64,000 nucleotides of DNA from Adineta ricciae (lineage: Eukaryota; Rotifera; Eurotatoria; Adinetida; Adinetidae): NCBI GenBank assembly GCA_905250025.1, contig CAJNOJ010000087.1, forward strand, positions 310,001 to 374,000, read 5' to 3'. This document shows, one piece after another, positions 1-12,018 of the stretch. The notes under the pieces are model-generated. The model was not told the origin of the DNA and did no database searches. It saw nothing but the letters and a program-made list of their open reading frames with translations. The stretch's first letter is position 1. Each line of letters begins with the position of its first letter. A program made the translations under genes and the position numbers.

Positions 1-1788
1 AATCAATGTCAGATAAACGCTGGTTTTCGTTTAGAAGCTCTGATGAACATACTTCATGAGTACTAGACGAAGTGGCAATAAATCCACCACCATGTATATG
101 CACAAGAAGATGATCGCTCATAGGTAGAGTTTTTGTTGATGCAATTTCTAGATCAACTTTTCTCAATGGTAGTTCTTCCATGCCTTCACGAATTTCATTA
201 GAGAGTAGTTTGATATTGACAAGTTGTCCGGGCTGTTCACTACCGGAACCTGTCGGGTTGTCCGAACCCGCTCCAATATTTCCAACTGCTCGTTCTTTTG
301 GCTCTTCGATATTATCAGGCCTTGCGGTCGGCGGCGGAACAACAACCGAACCAATTTCGATTGGCTCAGGCCCGATTTGAAAGTATTTCGACACGGTCAC
401 GTTTGGTACTATGTAGCGTGAACCCATTTTAACATAATCATGGTCAACAATATTCCAAAAGGCTTTACAAAATAGATAATCACTATCACGGAAAATAGAA
501 GCACACTAAAAAAGAAAAAACTTGGCTTTTGGAAGTTTTATACGATATGAAAACCAACCTTTTTTGCTCGTTGTTCTGGAAATAGGATGTATTTCGGTGC
601 TGTTGCAATACTCGCAGCAGCGTAGGGTATGGATCGATTAAATGTTTCGTAGTAAGTAGCTAGACCAGCGAGGAGAAATGTAAGCATTGTTTGCATAGAT
701 GAAGCAAACTAGAATTACATAAGAAAAACAATCGTGAGAGACACTTTCTCTGCTCAAAAACTGTTGTTTTGCATGTGACAGGCAAACTTCCTTCTTACTT
801 GAAATCCACATGTACGACCAAAGAAATATTCCGAGTCGTATGCGACCATCTTGAAATAATCCAATTCAATATCGAGTGGAACATGATCAGCATCAACCTA
901 AACAACCGAAGAACATCACACATTCAATTCAACAAGCAAACGTCTCATAAAACTATGATTCTTACATAGAGGACTGTCTTTTTGGAATAATCCACCATTT
1001 TAGCAGCCAATGCTATTATACGTTGCATGGCTATCAATGCTTTTGTCCACGATTCGAGATCTTGAAATAATCGTGATGAATACATTAGATTGAACAACAG
1101 ACCAACGCGTTTGGTATCGACTTGTTGTAGAATATCTAGCGTTCGTAAACAGGCTTGTCCGTGTGCGACGACTAGTGCTCGATAACCATTGGCTCGAATC
1201 TATTGATTAATACAACGAAAAGTCTTTTAACAATCAAATGACAATGAAAAATACCTCGGCACTGTAATCGAAATGGTGAAAATTGTCCGTCAAGTAACGG
1301 ATATGTGGCATAGATGTATCTATCGATTGCAGAAGTTGGATTAATAAATGTTCAAATCTTCGGCAAACATCGGTTTTCTGTTGAGAAAAATATTTACAAT
1401 TTGTATCTGCTAATTCCCTCAACTTTGTATAGGTCAAATCGAAATTATAATCAAGTCCCACAGTGTCTGGTGTTGGTGGCGTCAATGAAGTTTGTATAGT
1501 TCTTGGCAGACGATTCAAATGGGACGGAGTTGTTGTGGACGTACGTATGGCTGTTGCAGAAGCACTCGATGATAATTGGAATAGCGAAGATCTCTCATTG
1601 TTATTTGCAGATATTGTGTATTTACGTTTCGTTGTCACGACTGGTGATTGTTTCGATAGGCAAGACATTAGCCGACCACCAGCAGCAGTTAATGTTCCAA
1701 TTGGAAAGCGATCCGTGATTGAACGAAAAGGTCCATCTGATGACTTGCTTTTCTCAGCTTTCGAAGGTGGCTCTTCTGTGATTTCCAT
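1..1788 (-). CDS. LIPE: Hormone-sensitive lipase (LIPE/HSL), 5' part, truncated by window edge
   Basis: HSL hydrolyses stored acylglycerols and sterol esters. Exons on the minus strand: 1788-1255, 1199-966, 897-799, 708-559, 505-1 (continuing out of the window); all junctions keep frame with GT-AG introns of 53-90 nt. About 507 codons are visible. After a Ser/Thr-rich N-terminal extension comes the HSL N-terminal domain, with blocks closely matching vertebrate HSL: ANGYRALV, a CGFQ block (vertebrate CLGFQF), KAFWNI and IREGMEELPL. The alpha/beta-hydrolase start HGGGFIATSS lies near the window edge and forms the oxyanion hole. The GXSXG serine, Asp and His of the triad would lie beyond position 1. 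The start at 1788 is the first ATG of an open exon; a further upstream coding exon cannot be excluded. The identification is secure because both the HSL-specific N-domain and the hydrolase motif occur in order. Confidence 0.93.
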
Positions 1789-2937
1789 ACTAAAGACAAA
1801 ACAAATTCAATACACAAAAAATTCATCGAATATTTCTCGACGTCATCTATGCTAAAACTAATATACCGGTCAGATCAGAAGGTAACAAGTTCGAATGTTT
1901 ACATCATTAAAGAAAGATAAAGTTGCGTATGTATATATCATATACAAATACCGATAAAACGAAAGCGAGATGTTCGTACGATAAGCTACGGTAAACATAG
2001 TGATGAACTCTTACTTACACTCGATCGTTCAATAACGAGAAGATGTTCTAAAAGTCAAAAATCAAAATCTGAACATCATAGTATTCGTGAGAAGGAAAAT
2101 CTGCTAGTATGATCGTTTGGTTGGATCATTCGAATGATACAAAGTTCTGTTCTATATGAAATAGAGAGTAAGGTTGCATTGTTCCATTTTATTCGATAGA
2201 TCATAGACTCGTCATACTCATTTCAACGATTTCTCCAATCAATTTATTGATGTATTTGTACAATTATTCATTCTATTTGACAAATATTTCAACTCACTCG
2301 GTTGAATTTGACATTGCCGTTGTTTTCATATGTTGGATCAGTCGATAATGTATCGTAGGTATTGCCCGGTGTGTAACATTGACTATTGATTTATAATGAC
2401 GAATGTTTAGTAAATTTGACATGCGCAGACACGTAGCACCGTATAAAAGGACTCAGAACGATTTGGATCTATTTATTTCAATTCGTTCTTTTTATTTCTT
2501 GCGATTGAATTATTCGATGTTTATCGACATTTGTTCTATTTGCCTGATGCTAATAGTGATCTAGAATTCGATCAAAAAGAAAAACAAGAACATTAGGAAA
2601 TAATAGCTTTAGCGATTATTAGCGTATCAAGTGTGGAAGACTAACTAATAATGTAAAACCGTGAGATTTTGTCAGAATCAAAGATAAGATTTATGAACAT
2701 CTAGTATTCTCGTTTGAATGGTCGCAATGTGATCCGTTTAGAATAGTTTTTTCAAAACCTCCCTTTTTCCGACGCAAATGGACTCATTTGCGTATAATCA
2801 AAACACTTGACGATAGATGTCACTATGTAATCTCTACCCTGGAGCCACATAGAGATTTCTGTAAATCTAAAGACTACTTTTATTATGATAAAATAAGGGT
2901 ATTTTGAGAAAAATGAGCAAAGAAATCGTTGAATCCG
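1789..2937. other. Intergenic region between LIPE start and EF-hand gene end
   Basis: About 1.15 kb without a convincing reading frame on either strand. It should hold the LIPE promoter (minus strand) and the 3' UTR of the EF-hand gene. A plus-strand TATAAAAGG lies near 2451 with no coding exon recognised downstream of it. Confidence 0.6.
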
Positions 2938-3676
2938 TTATGTTTGTCCTTCGAACATGGTCAGGAATTCTAAAACAACAACGAAAAGAACTGTGATAAA
3001 TTCTCAATCTAAGCGCTATACAGACCATCAAATCCTATTCGTTTGTCTTTGTCTACATCGATTTCCGCGATCATTGCATCCGCCTCTTCTTTTGTTAATT
3101 TCATCTCATCATTTCCATTCGTTAATAAAGTCATCAATGCTCGTAATTCTTCACTTTCAATCGATCCATTCCCATCACCATCAATGGCATCGAAGATTTC
3201 ACGTAATTCCCGTTTATTATCAGAGTCACGTGTTTTCTTCAGTACAGACATCATAATTAAAAATTGTTTACAATCAATAAGATTACATTCTAGAATAAAA
3301 ATTATTTCACCTGAAGAGGATTAAAAGTGCGTTCGATAACAAACCTTCATCGACAATATTTTCTATGAGTTGTTGAATTTGATCATCTGTTGGATTTTGT
3401 TCCAACGAACGAATAAGTATACTCAGATCTTTGGCATTGATATAGTCATCTTCATCACGATCAAAGAGAATGAATGCTTGAGTATATTCTACATAAAAAT
3501 CGAATTCATATCGTGCACAAAACGGTATCTTGCATACCGAACACTTCTTCACTAGTCAGCGGTTGTCGCTGGATGAAAATTCAGATAAAATATGATTATA
3601 AACAAAAGAGAATTGCAGATCTTACTGGTAGATACACTTTTCGTGCTGAAGTGGTATTCTGTCGCAACGTACTCAT
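2938..3676 (-). CDS. Calmodulin/troponin-C-like EF-hand protein
   Basis: Five exons: 3676-3626, 3568-3538, 3488-3345, 3289-3026, 2969-2938; 173 aa. Likely a cytosolic Ca2+ sensor. The alignment to calmodulin is collinear: LTSEEVF opens helix 1, loop 1 is DRDEDDYINAKD, then RSLEQNPTD as in calmodulin. Loop 2 is broken (ECNLIDCKQF, lacking the acidic start), loop 3 is DGDGNGSIESEE and loop 4 is DVDKDKRIGFDE. Three loops should therefore bind Ca2+. The last exon supplies only EFLTMFEGQT and the stop; without it the protein would end in an unrelated tail, so the weak donor GTCTGT at 3025 is accepted because it restores the conserved EF ending. The central linker is longer and more charged than calmodulin's. 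It could be a calmodulin paralogue or an invertebrate troponin C. Confidence 0.88.
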
Positions 3677-3954
3677 ACTCTTTCTTTTCAACAAATGGTG
3701 GTCAATATAATCAAAAGAAACAAATTGGCTACATGAGGCTTCTCGAGATGAAAAATGTAATTGAATTCAAGAATCTTTTCTTAACAACGAGTGCAATGGT
3801 AGAGTTACACTTTGCGTATCATTCTGTTCGATCTTAGAAGGTTTTCTTTTTTTTTTCAAAGAAATGTTTGCTATTTTTAATCAACAACAAAACGGTACAA
3901 ATAACAGGCATAAAACGCCGACACAAAATTGTTGAATTTCAAACAACAATGCTA

Positions 3955-5516
3955 TTAATCTTCCATTGATTCTTTGGTTTCATTTTCTTCTTTATTCTTG
4001 CTCTTACCGACGGCTCTACAAAATAAATTTGAATTAATAACAAAACAAATCCAATGAAAAAAGAATAAATCTTACCGATAAACACCAACAACAACTGCAT
4101 GATCACGTTCATACGGTTCTAATGTGAGTTGTTCTTTTGGTTTGAGTTTTTCGCTTTGAAGTTTCTTTACTTCACCAGCAAAAACAGCTTCTGGTGTGGC
4201 CGTCGAATCGATACAACTAGCCTAAACAAGACACGCTGTGATATCCGTTGCAGTTCAGACACCGCGAACTTACTTTAATCGAAATAACGAAATGCCCACC
4301 ATTCTTCAAGAAATGATGTGCGTTTAAAGCAACAATACGTGCTTGATCTGGCTGAGCAACATCTGCAAAGATCGTATCAACCATACCAATGAGCATTCGA
4401 TATTTATGCGGATGACGTGCGTCTTCAATGATTGGAATAATATTCGTTCGTTTCTTTGCAACATTCAATAAATCACGGCCCGAACGATGAGAAAATTCAA
4501 CAGCATAAACAAGACCATCCTGAAGTCAAATTATGTAGAAATATGTGAAAGTGTTCAGTAAAATCGTTTACATACTGGTCCAACAATGTCGGATACGTGT
4601 GATACTGTTGTACCACTAGCTGCACCAAGGTAAAGAACTTTGGTACCGGGCGGCATATGAATATTATCAACACCACTCAGAATTGCTGCACCCAATTTCG
4701 AACGAAACGGATTCCATACACGATATTCAATTTTGTCTTGATTTTCTCCCTAGAAAACAGAATTGTATCGGTCGATGTTCGTTAACACGATTCTCATACA
4801 TCAACACTGATGCGCTTTTCACCATAGACACTTTCGCCAACGACCATATTCTTCGTTAATAACATGTCATCGTCTTTAGACCGAGCGATAAACACTCCTG
4901 CACAGAAGATATACAATGAAATTATGTTCAACACAAAAGAAGAACCGACCTGGATGACGATGTGGTTCGACAACGACCTTCTTTCCACCGCCGCCGGCAC
5001 CACCTGGTAACAATTGCAACAAAAAACTGTCTCACTGACAAAGCGAATCAACATCTAATATTACCTCTTCCACCGCGACCACCACCTCGTCCTCCGCCGC
5101 GGCCACCTAAGAAAAGGATTGTTCAGTAAACTGTCGAATAAATTGTTAACGAACTACTTACGTCCACCGGCACCGCGTACGCCTCCACCACGTGGACCTA
5201 CCAATTATGATGCACATAGAAATGCTCTGCTCAATTTAAAAAAATCTTACCACGACCACCTCGATCACCACCTAAATTAATGTTAATTAAGAAACCAAGA
5301 CAGACATTAAGTCAAGCAACTCTTACCTCGTCCACCACGAAAACCGCCACGATCACCGCCGCCTATCGAAGATAATTTTCACATGAATTCACAAATCAAG
5401 TCAACATACCTCGGCCACGACCTCCACCACCGCGGCCACCACGAAAATCTACACGAATAAGATGTCCACTTTATCTGAATGTTTTTTTTTTAAATCAAAC
5501 TACCTGGTCGACCCAT
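3955..5516 (-). CDS. FBL: Fibrillarin, rRNA 2'-O-methyltransferase
   Basis: Twelve exons: 5516-5504, 5448-5410, 5362-5327, 5271-5251, 5197-5162, 5106-5065, 5003-4950, 4897-4800, 4749-4576, 4519-4274, 4221-4076, 4015-3955; 321 aa, the usual fibrillarin length. It is the methyltransferase of box C/D snoRNPs in the nucleolus. Residues 1-75 form a Gly/Arg-rich GAR domain; then [17 protein letters not shown] and the SAM-binding core with [40 protein letters not shown] and FADVAQPDQ follow, ending with [20 protein letters not shown]. The GAR region is encoded by exons of 39, 36, 21, 36, 42 and 54 nt, all separated by phase-1 introns. It is divergent from the carrier gene at 6265. Confidence 0.97.
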
Positions 5517-6264
5517 TATTTCAATTTAAGCTTGACGAAGAATAATCTTAAATATTCCTTTAGATATTATTAGACTAATTGAAGAAGAACTCGTGCGATT
5601 AAACTGAGACGATGAAATAGAATCGAATTGCTTAATTTCAAATGATTCCTCTCCTTACAAAGATTTAAATGTACCAATCAATATTCGATTTAAAAATTCC
5701 CATTTTGAACAGCAAAATATTCTCACGAATTTTCCGGCAAGCATTTCAAACAGAAAAAAAATACTATTTTACAAAATAAAGTTAAGATTTTTTTGTGATA
5801 AACCACAGATTATCGTACAGAATCATAGGTGGCGCTAGTGTCAAGACGAACTGTTGCATAAACAGAAAAACGAACACCACAATTTAAACAAGATCAAAAC
5901 GTAATAATGTCTAATAAATTCAATCGTTTTTCTCTAAATTTCTTTGCTTCACACGACAACATGGCCTCATATGAAATGAACTTTATTCACACATTACAGT
6001 GTTCAGATATAACATAACAGAACTGTTCGTGACTATTGAATCATTGAACCGAACAGTAACCTTTCGTTGGCAAAACAGTTAATCGAATATGTATATCAAG
6101 TCGACCTAATAGCAAAGCGTCGTTATCAAGTTTCAAGTATATGCGGTACACATGTTCTTTTTTTTCATTCGGTTTTGCGAGGATCCACAAATAGCAGGTA
6201 AATATTATCGCGTCGAAAAAACATCGTGTTTTGTTTTTTTTTCGAAGCGTAGATATAGCATAGA
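5517..6264. other. Divergent intergenic region, fibrillarin / mitochondrial carrier
   Basis: About 750 bp between two divergently transcribed start codons, so it must carry both promoters. A T-run followed by AG a few bases before the carrier ATG (about 6234-6252) resembles a splice acceptor in the 5' leader. No coding frame was recognised. Confidence 0.5.
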
Positions 6265-7299
6265 ATGACAACGAAATTGAATCCACCGACCCAAACGAAC
6301 TCAAACGAGCTTGTTCGTTTTGCATTTGCAAGTTTTTCGCAAGGATTTGCTGGCTTTTGTACAAAGTAATTTCGTCTACGAAGAAATCATCTGTTATAAC
6401 TTCAAAATATTTTTTTCTCATTCGTTTTAGTCCAATTGATGTTATCAAAACACGAATGCAAGTTGATGGAGAATTACAAGCCACACGTAGTGTTACTGAA
6501 CAAATGCAAAATCGTTATTATCAAGGATTTGTTCGAGGATCACTTCGTATCATCCGGGAAGAAGGCTTAGCTGGACTCATGCGGGGTGCTGTGCCAGGTA
6601 CACTACGAGATGTCACTTATTCTGGAATGCGAATTGTAAGATTTCATTTGTTTGCCTCATCTTTTATCGTTAAACTTTCATTCATTCGATTAGTATTTGT
6701 ATGAACCGTTTAAGAACATATTCGGTGGTGGAATTCATTTGCATCAAAAGATCGCGGCCGGTACATGTTCAGGAGCGATATCGAGTTTCTTTGCAACACC
6801 GTTGGATGTGGTCAAAATTCGTCTGCAAGTCAAAGGAGAGCGGCCGTATCGTAGTCTACTACATGGATTGATCGATGTTGGTAAAAAAGAAGGTTTAGCA
6901 GGTCTTTATAAAGGCTGGGGACCAACAATGATTCGTGCAGCTGTTCTAACCGGAAGTCAAGTGTCATCCTATGATCAAATAAAAAGATTCCTCATCAGTC
7001 ACGGATACATGCAAGAAGGTTTACCTTTACATACAGTTGCATCGTTTTTCGCTGGTCTTATTTGCTCGCTAACAACATCACCAGTTGATGTGATTAAAAC
7101 GCGATATCAAAATACACCGGCGCATTTAGGTAAATATACAAGTGTCTTCGATTGCTTCGTTCAATCAATCAAAGCAGAAGGTATCTATGGATTGTACAAA
7201 GGATTTTTACCTAACTGGATGCGGCTTGGTCCACATTCGATCATTGCATTTCTTATCTATGACAATATGTGTATTGCTGCTGGCCTGAGACCGATTTAG
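6265..7299 (+). CDS. SLC25 mitochondrial carrier, uncoupling-protein/dicarboxylate type
   Basis: Three exons: 6265-6365, 6431-6635, 6694-7299; 303 aa, the standard carrier length. An inner-membrane transporter with three tandem repeats, each carrying the signature Px(D/E)xx(K/R): PIDVIKTRMQ, PLDVVKIRLQ and PVDVIKTRYQ, with matching even-helix motifs (GLAGLMRG, GLAGLYKG, GIYGLYKG). The third repeat, SPVDVIKTRYQN followed by LYKGFLPNWMRLGPHS, is closest to the uncoupling-protein/KMCP1/DIC branch as I remember it. The substrate (proton/fatty acid, dicarboxylate or sulfate-like anion) cannot be decided from the sequence, so no symbol is given. The start at 6265 gives the expected short N-tail before helix 1. 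Confidence 0.9.
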
Positions 7300-7538
7300 G
7301 TCGCGTTGAACTCTTGTTTACTCCTACTAGTGCATAGAATATACTCTGTAGTACTTTGCTCAATAGATAGTTTTGTTATTCCAACGAGATTCACGATTTT
7401 CTATTGATCCAGTGAAAACATCGTTTATATCATGAACTAATTCTGATTTTGTGAACCTATTATCAATCGAGAGAACATATACATAGCATAACAAAAGAAA
7501 AACAAAAAAAAAGATCTGAATTGAAAGAATTATGATTG

Positions 7539-7552
7539 ACACACACACACAC
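7539..7552. repeat. (CA)n microsatellite
   Basis: Seven CA units followed by ATATAT, in the 3' gap between the carrier gene and the HIRIP3-like gene. Confidence 0.8.
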
Positions 7553-7594
7553 ATATATCTAAATAAATGGAGATCACATCTGACAAAACATCGT

Positions 7595-10118
7595 CTATTC
7601 ATTGTCGCTAATCTCAGGTGACGCCTCCATTTGCAGAACTCGTCGTTTCTTTGTGATTGGCTTATCACTATCGGATGAATCTTCGTTGTCTTCTACTTCA
7701 CTGCTTGCAACTCGTTTTCGTTTATTATCTGTTTCCGAATCAGCTGTTACTCGGCCTTGGCCGCGTAATGTTCGACCGCCTTTGACGTATCCTACAGAAA
7801 AATGAGATCGATCTTTAGTTGACACTGATATCAACTAACCTTTGACATCAACGGTACTCTGTTGAATTTCCAATAGTTCTTTTTCCGTATCGCGTTTTTC
7901 ACGAAATTTTTGGCACTCTTTAATTGATAAATTACCTAAAGAATACAAATTTAATGAAAGAATGATAACAATCTTTTCATCCTCGTACCCGTATATCCTG
8001 CTTGATCGAAAAGTGATTTCAAAAACTTAATCTTTGCCTTATGTGATGAGAATTCATCTAATTCCGACTTTTTAATCATATGACGAATACCAGATATACG
8101 AAGTAATTTCTTCAGATGTTCAACACGTGATTGTTCTTGATCAGCTTTATCTTTCTTTTGACCTGCCTTCTTTGTATCAGTTGTTGTGGCGGACTCATCT
8201 TCTCCATTTTTCTCCGCAGTATCTTTTTCCTCTTCGATTTCCATCGACGTATCATCGTCATCTTTCTTAGGTGAAAGTTTTGTTTCGGTATTAGCCGTTG
8301 GTTCATCGTTGGATTTCTTTTTGTACGATCGTTTAGGAGTCGCTTTTTTATTTAGTGTTTCTTTCTCTTCACTGGACTTCTTTGTATCAGTCACTTTTGC
8401 TGATTCATCTACTTCGTCGACTTCCATCGATGTATCATTATCATCATCATCTTTCTGTGGCGAAGGTCTTACTTCGCTTGTAGCCACCGGTTCATCCTTG
8501 GCTTTCTTCTTGTACGATCGTTTTGGAGTCGCTTTTTTACTTGGTGTTTCTTTCTTTTCACTGGACTTCTTTGTATCAGTCACTTTTGCTGATTCATCTT
8601 CGTCGTCGATTTCGACCGATATATCATTGTCATCTTTCTTTGGTGAAGGTTTCGTTTCGGTTTTAGCCGTTGGTTCATCCTTGGATTTCTTTTTGTACGA
8701 TCGCTTAGGAGTCGCTTTTTTGCTTGACGTGCCTTTCTTTTGAATAGATTTCTTTGTATCGTTCACTTTTGCTGACTCATCATCTTCTTCATTTTTCTCT
8801 GAAACGTCTTTTTGCTCTTCGAATTCCACTGACTTGTCGCCGTCATCTTTCTCTGGCGAGGGTTTCATTTCGTTTGTAACCACTGATTCATCTTTGACTT
8901 TCTTTTTGGCCGATCGTTTTGGAGTTGCTTTTTTGTTCGATGCGTCTTTCTTGGCGCGTTTTTTCAGTTTCGGCTTCGGCTTTTCTGGTTTTACTTCTTC
9001 ATCTGATAATGAAGATGCGGATGAACTCGATCTTTTCGAAGGACGCTTCTTCTCTTCGGTTGGAAGATCAATGCGTGGAATCCGAAGTAAAAAGTCTTTC
9101 GAAGGTGACGATCCTTCAGAAACTTTTTCATCTTCATCAACTTCACTACTTAGATCATCTAAACATTGCAAGATCAGATTAGCTCATTGTTAACTAGCAT
9201 GTACATACGTGCTGCAGGTTCTGATGATGTCGCTGCTGCATCTTTGACTTCTTCTATTTCTTGTTCATCATCTTTCTGATCGTTGTTGGTTTCACTTGCT
9301 GGATCAGCATTTTCTTTATCTGCTTCCACTTTCGTTGATGTTGCGCCTTCGACAAACGATAACTTTCGATTGGATCGTACTGGTTTCGCTGAAGCACTTT
9401 TGATCATAGCATCAAGTTTACTCGTATTCGATTTGACTGACGAAAGTGAATACGCTGATTGCCGAAGTGAATTAGATCGTTTAGCAAGCCAGTCTGATGA
9501 TACACCGAATTTTTTCATATTGTTTAAAAATAATGGAGAAAATGGTTTGTTCGTCGCTGTTGTTTTCTCTGAATCACTAGATGACTCATCGCTTTCGCTT
9601 TGCGATTTTGATTCTTCTATGTTATTCAAAAAATACAACATTCATATTTCTTCTTATACGTCGAATATATTTACGTACTGGATAGTTTAATAATTGAACG
9701 ATGTTTCATTGTTGGTGTGACGGTTTCATCACTATCTTTCAATTTCACCGTGTACGATATTGGTTCGTCGTCATTGTCTTCATCCTCTTCGTCCTCATTA
9801 TCAACTTCATCATCTGCAACAGGGCATCCCTGAAAAAGAATAATATATCCAATGATTTGTTGTTAACGCGAAATGTTTTACGTTACTTCGAGTGCTTTTA
9901 AAAGTAGTTTTTGAAATTGTTTATCTTCATCTGATTGTGGAATGATTGGATCATCACCTGAACGACTATTATACAAATCTCGAATTTGCCGTGTTGTTGA
10001 GCAACTAAACAATGAAAATTGCCCAATTCGATTTGTTTCAATTCGATAAAATCATCATTACATACCCAGGATTATTTTGTTCACGAAGAATAGCTTCGAC
10101 TAAGCTAGCATTGACCAT
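7595..10118 (-). CDS. HIRIP3-like histone chaperone with CHZ-type C-terminus
   Basis: Seven exons: 10118-10066, 10004-9887, 9829-9679, 9616-9209, 9158-7989, 7935-7840, 7791-7595; 730 aa. A nuclear acidic/basic low-complexity protein. The C-terminal block HLKKLLRISGIRH, HKAKIKFLKSLFDQAGYTG, then SIKECQKFREKR aligns with the end of human HIRIP3 (LKRYIRACGVRR and KCRALKEQREE), followed by the CHZ-like GRTLRGQGR stretch; this family binds H2A-H2B and is linked to HIRA. The middle of exon 5 (about 8150-8935) contains four imperfect tandem copies of a 60-70 residue unit centred on KKATPKRSxKKK, alternating Lys-rich and Asp/Glu-rich segments. The start codon lies only 77 bp past the POLR1E stop, with a strong acceptor-like TTTTGTTTTAG about 30 nt before ATG. 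Family assignment rests on the C-terminus alone. Confidence 0.82.
8150..8935 (-). repeat. Four-copy coding tandem repeat in HIRIP3-like gene
   Basis: Repeat units of about 180-213 bp, recognisable by the motif ATPKRS in the protein; the corresponding DNA lies near 8912, 8699, 8517 and 8327. Copies share KKxKDEPTA, KPSPKKDD and ESAKVTDTKKS blocks but have diverged, so this is an old expansion. All copies stay in frame. Confidence 0.85.
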
Positions 10119-10195
10119 GATATGTTTCTTTCAAAAATAGAAAATCTAAAACAAAAAGAAAACAATTAACATCCACACAAAAGGAAGTAACAAAT

Positions 10196-11766
10196 TCAAG
10201 TAGTTCGTTTTCGTTTTCGGTTCGATCCGACACTTAGTGTATCTTTTATTTTTGGTTTAGTTATAGGAGTTTCAAGTCTGGCAACGCTCGTCTGTGCCAC
10301 TTTTATAATCTTACAGCCAAGTTCGCTGAAGATATCTTGCAATCTAAATAATCAAACAAAATCTTCTTTATGTGTCTGCAAAGAAAATTTTCCATTTACT
10401 TTAATAAGGATGTTGAACTGCCTAGTGAAGAACGAAGACTATCGATATCTACCGTATATTGACAAATATGTAAAGCCAGGATACATATATGTGCAGTTAA
10501 TTTCAGTCGAAGACGAGGTGGAACCGTACTAAACATTCTCGAATGTAGATTGATGAATAATATCAAAATCTATCCTCACTTGTCTTGTTTCCGTGTACGT
10601 TCATTGATATTCGCAATAGCATACACATGTAAAGCTTTGTCTTGTAATGGACGTGGTGCGTCATCAGGAAACGGTTCTATGTACATCAAGTAGATTCAAT
10701 AAGAACATGTGCAGTGGTAACAAACTTACTTCCAGTTAAGCGTTTGAATACTGAGCGTTTGAAAAATGTTATCAAATAGTGTAAATAAAGAATTTTCGAT
10801 GCACATGATACCCGTTCCCCATGACTCACAGGTAATTTTTTCATTTGATCGCAGACGAAGGCTGTATAAGTACCTTCTTTTGACCATTTTTGAATCAATT
10901 CTTTCGTTGCATCAACAATTTCATTCGATTTATCGTTTAGCATCAGCAAATCACTTTCATTTATAACTAAATCGATAGAAGACAACGAATAATACGATCA
11001 AATTCTTTGCGGATACGAACTATCAGAGAGTTGAAACACTTCTTCAGGTTTTTGTGCATCGTAATTCGGTTTTGGTATGGCCATTTGTTCATCGGTATCC
11101 AATGAAATGATTGAATTATTATTTAAACTTTCACTTAACTGTTCATTGCTAGTATTCACTACTTGTTCTCGCGCAGCTGATACAGCTGTCTCGAGAATAT
11201 TGGCTTCGATAGCGTTACGTTTTTTCGAGTGTACTGAACGACGTTTCTTTTCTGTTCCAAATTTTTCGTCAAGATCAGTTCGCTGAAAAAGAGAAAAAAA
11301 GGTCAGATTTGGATATCTCTGCAAAGAATGTCTTACACTCAGTTTATTATCATCATTATTCAAATTTTGACTGATTGTGACATTGAAATCAGTTAATTTA
11401 GGACGCATACTGTATAGATCGAAATTTGATGACAGATGAATATGTCCTTGATCATCGACAAATCCAAGAACACCACATAGATCCGACGATTTTGTATTTT
11501 GACCTTCATATGTCAAATCAGCTGTTTTTATGGTAGTTGTTGTTGTATCAAATTGTATATCGAGCATTTCCTCAGCTGTGATCTTGGGATTTTGAGGAAA
11601 ATGAACTGAAAACATAAAGTAAAGTATGTTTTTCTGAGGAATTAGTTACTTAGGAAAAGTTAGAGAATTATACAAGTTAAAACAACATCCAATGACAATG
11701 AAATCCTTGTTTTTTTTTCTCTATATTGGTTTACTTACCAATAGCAAACGAATCTGTATTATTCAT
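10196..11766 (-). CDS. POLR1E: RNA polymerase I subunit RPA49 / POLR1E
   Basis: Seven exons: 11766-11739, 11605-11337, 11282-11021, 10966-10730, 10676-10580, 10528-10400, 10343-10196; 389 aa. A49-type subunit of RNA polymerase I, which transcribes rRNA in the nucleolus. Collinear matches to vertebrate POLR1E: a TYEGQNT/CGVLGF block, FDLYSMRPKLTDFNVT, KFGTEKKRRSVHSKKRN, AAREQVVNT, a PEEVFQLSD segment, and the C-terminal winged-helix part with KLTAHICILALHI. The tail is basic (NRKRKRTT), like a nuclear localisation signal. The intron at 10967-11020 was placed with donor GTTCGT because it keeps the frame and gives LSDII, resembling the human sequence. A pyrimidine-rich TTTTTCTTTTTAG ends 9 nt before the ATG, with no donor exon identified, as expected for trans-splicing. 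Confidence 0.93.
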
Positions 11767-12018
11767 ATTGAATATCTAAAAAGAAAAAGAAAACAAACAT
11801 ATAAGATTAATTCGTAAAAGTATCCTCATGATCAGCAGCCTACGTTGCAATCTAACTCTTTTCTACAGTACGATTTGATTCAAATATACTTACAAAATCA
11901 ATTGTTTTGTGAATATTATCGTCAATTCAAATATATGAGCACTATCTAAAATATAGAATAATTCTTTAAACTTTGTTTACAAATGAACATGAAGGAGAAA
12001 AAAATTGAATAATTTCAT

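Noticed and set aside
8186-8743. 185-codon plus-strand open frame, Ser/Phe-rich
   Set aside because: It is the antisense of the Lys/Glu-rich repeats of the HIRIP3-like gene; the low-complexity coding bias keeps the opposite strand open.
10205-10225. GGTTCGATCC resembling a tRNA B-box
   Set aside because: It lies inside the last coding exon of POLR1E, and no A-box or cloverleaf can be drawn upstream; similar GGTTCGA hits elsewhere also fall in genes.
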